Source: Gentiana macrophylla (taxonomy: Eukaryota > Streptophyta > Magnoliopsida > Gentianales > Gentianaceae). Taken from it: a stretch of DNA of 64,000 nucleotides. The position numbers and the translations under genes were made by a program. This document shows positions 1-10,033 of this stretch, piece after piece. Location of the stretch: positions 59,738,407 to 59,802,406 of the forward strand of contig CM047817.1 in NCBI GenBank assembly GCA_026214975.1, given 5' to 3'. The notes beneath the pieces are model-generated. The model saw only the letters and a list, made by a program, of their open reading frames with translations, was not told where the DNA came from and did no database searches. Numbering within the stretch: the first letter of the stretch is position 1; each line of letters opens with the position of its first letter.

Positions 1-2
1 TA

Positions 3-712
3 GTGCCGATCAAAGAGGCCAAGATGGTGAAGTTTGAGCAACACTTAGATTTAGCGATCCGGGATCGTATGGGGGCAAGCAGGGGCTTCACGAACCTAAA
101 AGAGATGTGTGAAGTAGCATGCAACATCGAGAGGATTCGGGGAGAGGTTAAGGCGGCACATGCTACTAACAAGAGGAAGAGTGTCTCTGAGGACAATCAG
201 GGGCAGCAAAAGCGGAGCAATTCTGGAAACCCTCCAGTACGACCCTCTTTTTCGGCAAATCCCCACATTACCAGAGGCAGCGGCGGTCAGTCAACGAGAG
301 ATAACTCTCAGGGGCTCAGTCGGCCACGAAGTTATCATTGCAAGCGGTGCTGTGGAAATCATCCGGTACCGATTGTTCAGTGCACAAGTTCGGTGTCACA
401 AGCATGCGGGAAGTTTGGACATAGGCGGTTTGAGTGTTTTGCGACTCCAACACACGACGGGTCGGCATCGGTTACGGAAGCAACATGGGTGGAGCTCCAA
501 AGGATAACACGGGAAACATGAGTGGGGTAACAAAGAGCAGAGTAGTACCCGCACGCAGCCGACAAGGGGTACACCTACGGTCATTTGGTGCAAGCAGGAA
601 CCGACCATCGTGGTCGGCCAAGACGGCCCAGGGAGCTGGAGTAAATCGACCGGGAAATTATTCAGATTTGGCGGAGAGGAGGCCGATCGAGCAACCACGT
701 AGTGACGGGTAA
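3..712 (+). pseudogene. Ty3/gypsy gag, C-terminal part with zinc knuckles (broken)
   Basis: Gag packages the element RNA in cytoplasmic particles. The reading frame at 3-521 starts inside the capsid C-terminus (basic helices with LAIRDRMG and EMCEVACNIER), continues through a polar Ser/Asn/Gln linker and reaches a chromovirus-type double zinc-binding region: CKRCCGNHPV followed by ACGKFGHRRFEC. In the second knuckle the expected first Cys is missing in this frame; the neighbouring frame reads Cys-His-Lys there, pointing to a small indel. A further stretch at 434-712 in another frame carries the basic, proline-poor tail. No protease motif (DTG/DSG) follows before the polypurine tract. The start is upstream of the window. 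Interrupted, so called a pseudogene. Confidence 0.75.
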
Positions 713-840
713 TTTTCTGGTTAACTCATTTTCAAGCCTTGTACGTAAAATCCTTTTGCTTATCTTGGGGGACGAAGGGTGTTTTAAGGAGGGTGGAACA
801 ACGCCTGCATTTAACTCGAACCGAGGACGAAGTTTTGTTT

Positions 841-852
841 TTAAGGGGAGGA
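841..852 (+). other. Polypurine tract of Tekay-like element
   Basis: The purine run TTAAGGGGAGGA lies directly before the TG that opens the LTR. It primes plus-strand DNA synthesis. Its position fixes the LTR start at 853 and shows that the LTR to its right is the 3' LTR. Confidence 0.8.
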
Positions 853-1772
853 TGTAATATCCGAAACATTGACTTCCTAATTAATTATAAGAGACCTAAT
901 TATTTGGGAAATTATGGGATTTATTAATTTTTGGAGGATTTATTAATAATTAAAAAAGGAGTTTAATTAAAAGGATTTATGTATTAATAAATTAAAAGGA
1001 TTTTCACCCCTTTTTCCTCCCTTATTTTCCCCAAAACACAAAATTTTAAGCCCCAAACCCTCCCCTTGCCGTCGGCCCCTTGTAAGGAAGAAGGAGGGAA
1101 AAATCTCTCCTTGGTGTTTAGGAATTCGTCGTCGCCATCATCGGTAAGCATCGTTACTTCTTTTCCTACATCTCGAGCATGACGATCGGCCGGCCAAAGG
1201 CCATGGCCGATCCTTTTATGCGTTGGGAAGGGGCTGTTTCGATCTAGGGTTCTATCTTTGGGGATCACTAGAATTGTTTAGTGATCACGGTTTTTATAGA
1301 TTAGGGCCGTAGAGGGGCGATTTTAGCTCGATAGCGAGGGCTTTCAAGAAACGCAGCTTAATCGGTAAGGATATTTCTAAGTTACGTCTTCGTTGGTTTG
1401 AAAGATGAGACTTTGAGGGACATGTTGGGTTGTGTATGCGGTTTGGGTGGTTTGGCGTCGTTGTTACGTGTTTTAAGTGCAATTTGGGACTCATTTCATG
1501 TGTTTTAGAGTGTGTGGATGATGATGCTTATGCTTAGAAACAGAAACAAAGTGTTGTCAACTTTTGTTAAAACGTTTACGTTTGTTGGTCATGCTTTGGA
1601 GTGTCAAAACGTCTATAGTAGTATGTTTGGCTTTGGTTTAAAGGTTATAGATGATACGGTGCTGATACATGAGATCTATGTGCTTATTATCTTTGTTAAG
1701 TTCTTGATTCGTGAAAAAAATCAAAGGGAAAATCACGCTGAGATCGTTAGGGTTCTTGTTGAAGTCCAGGGT

Positions 1773-2000
1773 GGACGAACGTCCGATCCATGTGGACGGG
1801 CGTCTGGCTTGGGGCACACCTCAGACGGGCGTTTGGCATATACCGGACGAGCGTCTGAGGTGCAAAATTGATTCAGGTTGTAAAGTCTTTTATTGGACGG
1901 GCGTCTATGTACAATGGACGGGCGCCCAAGTGCTAAAATTGAGTCTAGGATGTAACCAGCTTCTGTATGGACGAGCGTCGCCTACTACGGACGGGCGTCG
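1773..2000 (+). repeat. Cluster of eight GGACGGGCGTCT-like near-palindromes
   Basis: Eight 12 bp copies start at 1773, 1794, 1823, 1845, 1895, 1916, 1969 and 1989. The core is GGACG, two variable bases, then CGTCN; the arms GGACG and CGTCC are mutually complementary. Spacing is irregular (20 to 53 bp), so this is not a simple tandem repeat. The same motif is clustered in the unrelated Athila LTR and leader. Function is unknown; the GACG/CGTC core resembles half-sites of bZIP-type binding sites, but that is only a resemblance. Confidence 0.85.
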
Positions 2001-2182
2001 AGTGAGATCAAACGTCGCGCGCCCAAGCTGTCAAAGTGGTGTCTAGCTTGTTTGCGTTTCTTCCATTGTGGGCTGTTGTCCAAGTCTTGTGAACATGCTG
2101 TGTAAGTTACGTTTTGATGAGTCAAGTATTTTGATATCATTATGAGACTTGGTTTTGGGCGTTGGAGTTCGTAGACCCGTAG

Positions 2183-2338
2183 TGGTTGGGCCGGATAGGG
2201 TAGCTCCCGAAGCCGGGCACCCGGGAAGGTTTCCTTACGACTTCAATGACTTTGACGTATTTGGGGAGTTGCAGACAGTGGTGTGGTCGGGCCGGATAGG
2301 GTAGCACCCGAAGCCGGGAACCCGGGAAGGTTTCCTTG
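2183..2338 (+). repeat. Direct duplication of a ~55 bp GC-rich block in the LTR
   Basis: Two copies, about 2183-2237 and 2284-2338, offset by 101 bp, share gggccggatagggtag and ccgaagccggg followed by cccgggaaggtttcctt. Differences are few. The block lies between the motif cluster and the 3' end of the LTR. It may be a duplicated regulatory segment of the LTR; nothing coding is evident. Confidence 0.8.
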
Positions 2339-3121
2339 CACCCCAGTACGTGATGGTCCATTTTAATAATGGTACCATTGGTTGACCTTTAGGATCCTCC
2401 TCTTTAGGGGTTTACCCTTTTTGAGGGATGTGCACATTCGGGACCTTTAGGTATGGATAGTTGTGATGTATTGTGCCTGGTATGGGTTGGTTGTGTCTTT
2501 TATAGTTTGGTTGTATCCTTATGGATTGTTGGTAATTTTCATAAATTGGTTGCACCTTTCATGGGTTAGTTTAGTCCTCGGTTAACTTTGAGTGGGTTGG
2601 TATTGACATATGGTTTGAAAGTTTTACTTTCCTTGTAGCTTAGGTTTTGAATGTTAGTGGTGTTTCGAATACGTGGTTTGTGAAAGCATGGTTGAACAAG
2701 TGCACGATCTTATTTTGCATATCTTTGGATTTATTCTTACTCAACTTTATAGTTGACGGTTTCTACTTTTGGTGGGCCCTGCTATGATCCATTTATGGGG
2801 AGTGATTCTTAGGTGTAGCTTCTTTTGGATGTTTGCTTGTTCTTTGGGATGTTGCGGGGATCGAGAGACACGTGAGTTCTGATCCACATATTTTCCACTT
2901 GGGTGAATTTTTGGAACTTTAAGATTTTAGAAATGTTTCGCACATTTTCATTTTCTTCAAGAGGTTGTATTTATTTTAATATTTTAAATAATGAATGGTG
3001 GATGTTTATTTCCTTTCTGTTGTGGAATGTTGGATATTACTGCCACGACTGTGTGTCGTGATGAGTAGCACTACGGTGACCAATGCCGGCGGCCGACGGG
3101 ATTGGAAATCGTGGTGTTACA

Positions 3122-3492
3122 GTAACTCCTCTGGTAGAACTCCGAAATCCATATCTAGCAAGCACAACTAACTGACAGATACAAACAAAAGAAAAACTTA
3201 GTAAACTAAACTTAAATACTAAAACTACAAAAGCATAAAACAAGAATGACTAAAGATGATGATATCTAGGTTGCCCCCTAGTGGCGCTTTTGGTTAATGT
3301 CGTTAGCTCGACACTGTTTAAAGCTCAGCCTGGATCAGGCCATTTGACTTTTCTGCCTGCCACTACCTCGTCTAGACTTGGGTTAGTAGTTCGGCTGCAG
3401 AAACAACACTTAACACATGTGGTGAAATCTTTGATAGCTTTCCAAACACGTTTGAACCTCCCCATGGTTGACTTCTTCATCTTCTGAGTCTT
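3122..3492 (-). other. Athila 3' noncoding region, truncated
   Basis: This stretch follows the pol stop on the minus strand and contains the AAAAGCGCCACTAGGGGGCA-type sequence commonly seen after Athila pol. No coding frame is supported. It ends abruptly where the Tekay-like LTR begins. Confidence 0.6.
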
Positions 3493-6400
3493 CTAATGAC
3501 GTTTCAGCTGACGCTCCCTCTCATACTCTTCCATATCCAAACTACCTGCTAGAACTTCTTCACATCGACCACTACCGTCATCCTCTGAGAATAGGTCGGG
3601 TGAAAACTCATCAAATTCTTCGACTTCTTTAGTAGCACACCCGAGGATATCGAGGAAACGAACAATCAAAGGCTTTTCCTTGGGTTCACCAATGTAGTGC
3701 TTACACCTTTGACCATTTACTCGAAACGGTTGGTCACCATAACCTCGTAGTTCTAAGACGCCTCCAGGAATAATTTGGAGAATCTCAAAGGGACCGGACC
3801 ATCGTGTCCTCAGCTTACCAGGGAACAGATGTAACCTGGAATTGTATAATAAAACTTGTTCCCCAACTTGAAATTCTCGCTTCTTAATTTTAGCATCGTG
3901 AAGGAGTTTCGTCTTTCCTTCATCGATCCTGGCACTTTCGTAGGCGGGAGTCTGAATCGTCTAACTCATGCAATTGTTGCAATCGATGTTTTCCACAAGA
4001 TTGGGTATCGAAGTTTAAAACTTCATAGCCCAATAAGCTCTGTGCTCTAACTCGACGGGCAGATGACATGGCTTACCATAAACCATTTGATATGGAGATG
4101 TTCCCATAGGAGTCTTATAGGTAGTTCTATATGCCCATAGTACATCATCCAACTTTAGACTCCAGTCTTTTCTATGACTGTTGACCGCTTTTTCCAGGAT
4201 CTTCTTATTACTTTGGTTGCTCCTTTCAACCCGACCGCTAGTCATCGGGTGATATGGTGTGCCGCCAGGACTAACACCATACTTCTCAAGCACTTTCTCT
4301 CAGGGGTCGGTTGCGTAAATGTGTCCCTTCATCACCGATCAAGGCACGTGGACATCCAAATCTCACAAAGATGTTCTTCTTTAAGAATTTCATGACCGTC
4401 TTATGATCATTGTGAGGAGTGGCTTGCGCCTCTACCCATTTCGACACGTAATCCACGCAAACTAAGATGTACTTGTTACCACAAGATGATGGGAATGGTC
4501 CCATAAAATCGATGCCCCATACATCAAAGACTTCACATTCTAGGATGGGTTTCAAAGGCATGTCAAAACGCCTTGTCAGAGTACCGGTTCTTTGGCACCT
4601 ATCACAAGCTTTACAGAAAGCGTCTGTGTCCTTAAAGATCGTAGGCCAATAGAACCCGGATTGGAAAATCTTAGCAATGGTTTTCCAAGGACCAAAGTGA
4701 CCTCCAGTGGGTCCACTGTGGCACTGCTCAATAATTTCGCGCTGCTCAGATTCTGGAACACATCTCCTAAGAAAACCATCTTTACCGATCTTAAACAGAT
4801 AAGGTTCATCCCAAACGAAAGATTTCAAATCAGAGAAGAACTTTTTCTTCTCCTGATAGGACAATTCTGGATCGAGATATATGGAATGAAGGTAATTGAC
4901 AATGGAAGAATACCATGGAACATCAGGAGGACAACCGTCGATAAGCATAATATTCTCTAGAGGAAAGTAAAGATCTATATCATCTGGATCATCCTTTTCC
5001 TCACTTAACATTCTTGAAACATGATCCGCCACGACGTTCTCACTGCCCTTTTTGTCTTTAATTTGAACATCAAACTCTTGTAGGGTCAGTATCCAGTGCG
5101 GTTTGGCCTCTTTCTTAGTCATCAGATATCGCAAAGCAGCGTGATCAGTCCACACAATCACTTGAGCACCTAACAAGTAGCTACGAAACTTGTCCATAGC
5201 AAAGACTACGGCCAATATATCATTTTCAGTAGTAGTATAGTTAACTTGAGAGGGATTCAATATGTGACTGGCGTAATAGATTGGCTGGAATTTCCCTTTG
5301 ATTTTTTGTCCTAAAACAGCACCAACTGCATAGTTGGATGCATCGCACATAAGCTCGAAAGGTAGATTCCAGTCAGGCGATATGAGAATTGGAGCAGAGA
5401 TCAAACGGTCCTTAAGCTCCTCAAACGCTTGCTTGCAGCTCTCATCAAAATTGAACTCAACGTCTTCTTTAAGTAAAGTAGACATGGGCTTGGCTATCTT
5501 GGAGAAGTCTTGAATGAATCTTCTGTAGAAACCGACATGTCCAAGAAAGCCTCTCACTTCACGCACACTCTTGGGATAACTCATCTTCTCGATAGCTTCT
5601 ACTTTTGCCCTGTCAACTTCTATACCTTTGGCGGAGATTTTGTGGCCAAGAACTATTCCCTCATCAACCATGAAATGGCATTTTTCCCAATTGAGCACTA
5701 AGTTCTTTTCCACGCATCTGGATAAGACCTGGTCAAGGTTGTCAAGACAATCATCAAAAGACTGACCATAGACCGAAAAATCGTCCATAAAGATTTCCAT
5801 ACACTTTTCTACTAGCCCGTCAAAGATAGCCAAGATACATCTTTGAAAAGTAGTTTGGGCATTGCATGAGATTAAATGGCATTCGCTCAGAGGCGAATGT
5901 ACCATAAGGGCAGGTGAAAGTGGTTTTTTCTTGGTCAGCTGGATCAATGGGTATCTGAAAGTATCCTGAATATCCATCCAGGAAGCAGTAGAATGCGTGT
6001 CCCGCCAGACGTTCAAGCATCTGGTCAATGAATGGAAGGGGAAAGTGATCCTTCATGGTTACCTCATTGAGCTTTCGATAATCGATGCAGACTCTGTAAC
6101 CAGTGACAAGTCTCAAAGCTATTTCCTCTCCCTTCTCATTCTTCTCAATCGTAATTCCACCTTTTTTGGGAACTACGAGTCGGGAAACCCATTCACTATC
6201 GCCGATGGCATAGATGATTCCCATGTCCGAAGTTTGATGATTTCTTTCTTAACCACCTCTTGCATATGAGGTTGAGCCTCTCTGGGGCTGTCTAACACAT
6301 TTTGCACCCTCATTTGTCTTGATCTTATGCATACAGATGTCAGGAGATATCCCTCTGATATCTCCTACTTGCCACCCAAAGGCTTTTTCGTTTTTCTTCA

Positions 6401-6900
6401 AGGCGTTGATTAATTTCATTTCCTCTAAACGAGACAGCTTGGCAGATATAATCAATGGAAGCTTGTCACCTTCTCTTAAAAACACATACTTAAGATGTTT
6501 AGGCAACGGCTTCAACACCAAATTTGCAGGGGGGGTCTTCTAAACTAGATTTGAGCTCTCCACTTTTCAACTCAACATCGCTGAGTTTACTTAGTGGTCC
6601 CACCGCCAAAGCTTCTCCTTTCAACAACTCATCCTTGAATTCAGCTTCTAACTGCTCTAGACTTACCACACCATGATTATTCAAATTATCAAACAATTGC
6701 TCATATTCAGTTGCAACAGCCATGACTTGCTTTTCCATCAAATCATCAAAGTCATCAAACATATCCTCAATGGAAAAGCCGGTTGGGGGACCAGAGGGTA
6801 CTTGAATGGATTTAGAGACATTATAGCTTACCTCTTGATCACCAACGCGTATCGTCACTCGCCCACCATCGCAGTCAATGAGGGCTCTAGCTGTAGACAG
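3493..6900 (-). pseudogene. pol: Athila pol: RT, RNase H, integrase (frameshifted)
   Basis: Pol copies the RNA into DNA and inserts it. In sense order: a linker; RT with the conserved Asp in [13 protein letters not shown] (near 5990) and the catalytic FMDDFSVYG (near 5780); RNase H with [10 protein letters not shown] (near 5140); the HHCC integrase zinc site (CHSGPTGGH and CKACDRCQR, near 4600-4730); and the DDE core with [10 protein letters not shown] and, after a shift, GRVERSN. The C-terminus runs on to a stop at 3493 through segments such as GEQVLLYNSR and FPGKLRTRWSGPF. At least two frameshifts are visible, one in RT near 5880 and one in integrase near 4290. In the second catalytic block IGDEGTH replaces the usual SDGGTH-like sequence. 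Non-functional. Confidence 0.9.
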
Positions 6901-7273
6901 AAAAGGTCTTCCAAGAATCAGGGGGACATTTTCATCTTTTTCAATGTCTCAGACGTATCACCACGGGAAAGGTAAATCTATCGATTTGAACTAGTATGTC
7001 TTTTAAGATTCCCGCTGCTTTCTTAGAAGATCTATCAGCGAATTGCAAATTCATGGTAGTGGGTTCTAGAAGATCAATTAAACCCAGTTGTTTGCACACA
7101 GACAATGGCATGAGGCTTATAGATGCACCCAGGTCACACAAAGAGTTAGGGAAGACCAGGCCTCCCATTAACACTGTAAGCACGAACTTTCCAGGGTCAC
7201 CTCTCTTGGTTGGTAAGTCTTCATAATTGATCATTGAACAATCCTCACCAATCAGCCTTTCCATGTCTGACAA
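6829..7273 (-). pseudogene. Athila aspartic protease domain (frameshifted)
   Basis: This is the retropepsin-like domain that cuts the polyprotein. It carries the Athila version of the active site, CDLGASISLMP (near 7120-7150), where the family has D-L-G rather than D-T-G. Downstream, after a frameshift near 6945, the segment for ILGRPFLSTARALIDC is read in the next frame, the usual flap and second-core region, and leads into the linker before RT. The frame opens at 7273, but the real polyprotein continues from gag, so this start has no meaning. Confidence 0.85.
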
Positions 7274-7917
7274 CTTCCTTTTGAAGAAACAACATCCTTG
7301 ATAAATTTTGTATACTTAGGCATTTCAACCAAGACCTCTCGATAATGGAAAATTAATTTACTCGAGTATTTTTCAAAAGGTTCAAAGACCTTTTCATACT
7401 TCTTATCTTCACTCAAAGGGATGTTGCTCTTTCTTGGTGGAAATGGAAGCTTTTTTCAGTCATTCTCGTAAAAGACTTTCTTTGAAGATGCACTGACAGC
7501 TTTGTCTTCCAGATCCTTCCACCGAACAGCTTTGTCAATCTTTTTATTAGTCAGGGGATCAGCCTCCTGACTCACACTTGATTCTTCATTCCTCAAGGGA
7601 TCAGCCACCTGAGGACTTCCAACTTTTTCACCTCTCAGGGGATCATCCACCTGAGTATTATCTTTCGGCCAAGAGGAGTGTAGGTGCTCGGCTTCCCCCC
7701 TGTCTTATCTTTGGCGCAGAGGGGCTAGTGGTTTCCTGGTGGGAAGGTCCACTAACTTGAGTACCACTTAAATTCATTGCACCGCCTCCTCCCTACCGTA
7801 TGGAATTGATGGCACGAGGTCAATTACACATTGGCCATTGTTCAAATCGGTTTGAGCAACTTGACAACCCTTTGGATTTTTCTCAGTGAAGCTGGCCGTT
7901 GCCCTTGGGTCTCGAAG
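7274..7917 (-). pseudogene. Athila gag-protease linker, degraded
   Basis: This stretch joins the gag zinc knuckle to the protease. Open pieces are short (for example 7456-7650) and rich in charged residues. It includes three imperfect copies of a DPL(R/T)-E/N-type segment, listed separately. No independent gene is supported. Confidence 0.55.
7550..7665 (-). repeat. Three tandem ~48 bp repeats in the Athila linker
   Basis: The plus-strand words ggggatcagcctcctga, gggatcagccacctgag and ggggatcatccacctgag recur at roughly 48 bp intervals. On the coding strand they encode three related segments beginning ADPL or DDPL. This is in-frame expansion within a presumed unstructured part of the polyprotein. 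Confidence 0.7.
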
Positions 7918-9272
7918 CTATATGCTCACCGGCGATTGCCCAATTTGCCTCTCAAGATTTTTCATTGATCTACTTTGCTCCTCCAATTTAGCTTCAAGAT
8001 TGTTAGATTGGGAGGGGCCTTGAGAGTTTTGGAAATTTTGAGAATAGGGCTGGCTGGGCCGACTTTGGACAGCAGGATTAGAATTGGCGGGCCAATTCTG
8101 ATTGAACCTTTGATTAGAATTAGAAAAATTGGAATTCTGGTTCTGAGGAAAACCAGGGTTTCTATTGGAGTTTTGATTCTGATTGAAATTAGAATTTGGA
8201 TTGAAACTTGAAGATTGATTGAACCCTTGTTTTTGGAGATTATTATGGCCAGAAAATTGATTAAACCTTTGATTGTTCTGGCCATAGAATGCATTTACTT
8301 CAGCATTCTGTCCGTTCATAGGACAGAATCTAGATGTGTGTCCCACCTCGTCACAATTCTGACATGTGACTTGATTATACTGTCCATAATCATGAACATC
8401 ATTCACTTGATAAGGTGCAGGGGGATTGAATTGACACTGGCCAATCACGTGGCGATCGAAAGCAACTCTCACAATACTGAACACGAGGGTTACGTGGAAA
8501 AGAAAAGTTTGATTCATCGATTTGAAACTTGAGAAGTTGCCATCTGCTTCTGCAGCATGGCAATCAAACTTTGCATGTTCACTTCCTCAATCTTAGGAGG
8601 AGGAGGTGCTTGAATGGCTTGATAAGAGGGAGCATAGTTGTATTTGGCAATGTCCTCGAACAGTGCCCACCCCTCATCAGGCGTTTTCTTCAAAAACGCC
8701 CCACCAGATGAACTATTGACCATGCCTTTTGTCAGCTCGGTCAATCCACTAAAGAACATGTTGACTTGCCTTTCCAGTGGCAAGCCATGGTGGGGACACT
8801 TTCTAAGTAGAGACTTGAATCTTTTCCAACACTCGAAAAAGGATTCATTCTCTTTCTGATAGAAAGTGAATATCTCGTTTAAACACTGGGCTGTCTTTGA
8901 AGGTGGAAAATATTGACTTAAAAATTCTTTTTCAAGTTCAGACCAGGTAGTAATAGATTCAGCGGGGAGAGAGGTGTACCACTCTTTAGCTTCTCCCTTC
9001 AATGAAAATGGAAATAGTTTCAATTTTATTGCATCCTCACTTACTCCGTGGATGCGTGTAGTACCGCATATCTCTAAGAATGTATGTAAGTGAGTATGGG
9101 GATTCTCTGACTGATAACCGTGGAAAATAGATGCATGCTGCATCATCTGAATAAGTCCCGGCTTTTGCTCGAAGGTCTGTGCAGTAATGTTTGGAATAAC
9201 AATAGCCGGGTTGACTTTGACTTCGCCAGGCATGGCGTAGTCTGCCAACGTACGTCTATCGTTAGCAGCCAT
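7918..9272 (-). pseudogene. gag: Athila gag with CCHC zinc knuckle (one frameshift)
   Basis: Capsid/nucleocapsid protein of the element. The frame at 8514-9272 (252 aa) begins MAANDRRTLADYAMPG and contains the gag capsid fold signatures: PHTHLHTFLEICGT, LKGEAKEWYTSLP, FLSQYFPPSKT and FFECWKRFKSLLRKCPHHG. It ends after an EEVNMQSL segment where a shift near 8515 moves the continuation to the 7918-8517 frame. That part holds the zinc knuckle CQNCDEVGHTSRFC (near 8350) and a long Asn/Gln/Phe-rich tail with FNQN-type repeats. The ATG at 9272 fits the usual Athila gag start in position and sequence. The frameshift makes it non-functional as it stands. Confidence 0.9.
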
Positions 9273-10010
9273 AATTACGAAGTTTTCGATTTCTTCAGCT
9301 AAACGATCCTCTAGATCTTGATCGGCTTCTTCAGAGGGAGCCGCAAAACGGAAAATCCGCCTGTTTGGCCATACTACGGTTTGCTCGGGTCAGGGGTGTA
9401 TAGTAACGGTCCCTTTTGACTCCGAGTTTGCATAAACCGGCCCAAAAACAAGTGAAAGCAACCTAAAGACTAAGAAATTAAAAGCCTAATAAAAGAAAAG
9501 AAAGGAAAGGAAGAAAAAGAGACAGGATTATTAAGGGAAAAGATGAAACAGACGGGCGTCCAAAGGTTTGGACGGGCGTCTACCCAACTTTTGGACTATA
9601 CGGGCGTTCGGATAGCCAAATGCTTGTCTGGTCTTCAGAAAACTTAAACGGGCGTCCAAATTTTATGGACGCTCGTCTAAGTGAGTGAAAACGCTACAGG
9701 ATTGAAAATTTTCCAGCGGACGGGCGTCCAAGATCCCAGACGCCCGTTTGGTAGCGGGAAAACTAGAACAGAAGCAAAAAATTTGAAGAAAAGAAAGGGG
9801 GAAAGAAGAAAAGAACAGAAACAGAAAAAAGGAAAACAGATGGAAAAAAGAAGAAATAGAAAAGAAAAACTAATCCCGAGGGAACTACAAAGGAAGGCCC
9901 TTAAACCCTAAACTAAAACCCTAATTACCTAATTAAAATCTACCTAAAACAAGAACAAGAAATAATTAAACACAGAAAAACAAAAACAAACACTAGGCAA
10001 CCGTTTGGTT
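9273..10010 (-). other. Athila 5' leader (untranslated, between primer site and gag)
   Basis: About 740 bp without supported coding. On the plus strand it is purine-rich near 9480-9900 (polypyrimidine on the sense strand) and contains the seven-copy near-palindrome cluster at 9550-9749. The packaging signal and translation leader would be expected here, but neither can be pointed to from sequence alone. Confidence 0.7.
9550..9749 (-). repeat. Cluster of seven GGACGCCCGTCC-like near-palindromes in the leader
   Basis: Copies start at 9550, 9570, 9598, 9646, 9667, 9718 and 9738. Five read xxACGGGCGTYC on the plus strand; the one at 9667 has CT in the centre and the one at 9738 reads agacgcccgttt. 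On the Athila sense strand the common form is GGACGCCCGTCC, opposite in centre to the copies in this element's own LTR. Confidence 0.85.
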
Positions 10011-10027
10011 CCCCGGCAACGGCGCCA
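10011..10027 (-). other. Primer binding site for tRNA-Asp
   Basis: The plus strand reads CCCCGGCAACGGCGCCA, which is the 3' end of plant tRNA-Asp including CCA (17 matching bases by recall). On the element's minus strand this is the primer binding site TGGCGCCGTTGCCGGGG, lying six bases inside the LTR end. It is typical of Athila and marks the LTR to the right as the 5' LTR. There is no tRNA gene here; only the acceptor end is present. Confidence 0.9.
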
Positions 10028-10033
10028 AAAACA

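Larger units (their letters stand above)
1..3121 (+). mobile_element. Tekay/Del-like Ty3/gypsy element, 3' part, gag-only (non-autonomous)
   Basis: Only the 3' part is in the window. The order seen is gag C-terminus, about 130 bp without a clear product, polypurine tract, then an LTR beginning TGTAATATCC and ending GTGTTACA. Tekay/Del chromoviruses normally have protease, RT, RNase H, integrase and chromodomain between gag and the polypurine tract; none of that is present, so the element appears to be a pol-less derivative needing enzymes from elsewhere. The right edge falls inside the 3' noncoding region of a minus-strand Athila, so it inserted there; the five bases after the LTR (gtaac, 3122-3126) should be the target duplication, but the partner lies left of the window. 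The Tekay/Del assignment rests on gag style, LTR length and LTR ends; another chromovirus lineage is possible. Confidence 0.75.
853..3121 (+). repeat. 3' LTR of Tekay-like element (2269 bp)
   Basis: The LTR is bounded by TG...CA with imperfect terminal inverted repeats (TGTAA at the start, TTACA at the end). A length above 2 kb is usual for Tekay/Del-type LTRs. It contains a cluster of eight near-palindromic GGACGGGCGTCT-like motifs (1773-2000) and a duplicated GC-rich block (2183-2338), both listed separately. The 5' LTR is outside the window, so the two cannot be compared for age. No long coding frame is supported inside it; the frames that can be read there look incidental. Confidence 0.8.

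Noticed and set aside
984..1494. Minus-strand ORFs in the Tekay-like LTR
   Set aside because: No domain and no support; they lie in LTR noncoding sequence.
10011..10027. tRNA-Asp gene
   Set aside because: Only the last 17 bases of the tRNA, with CCA, are present and no cloverleaf precedes them. Position six bases from an LTR makes it a primer binding site.
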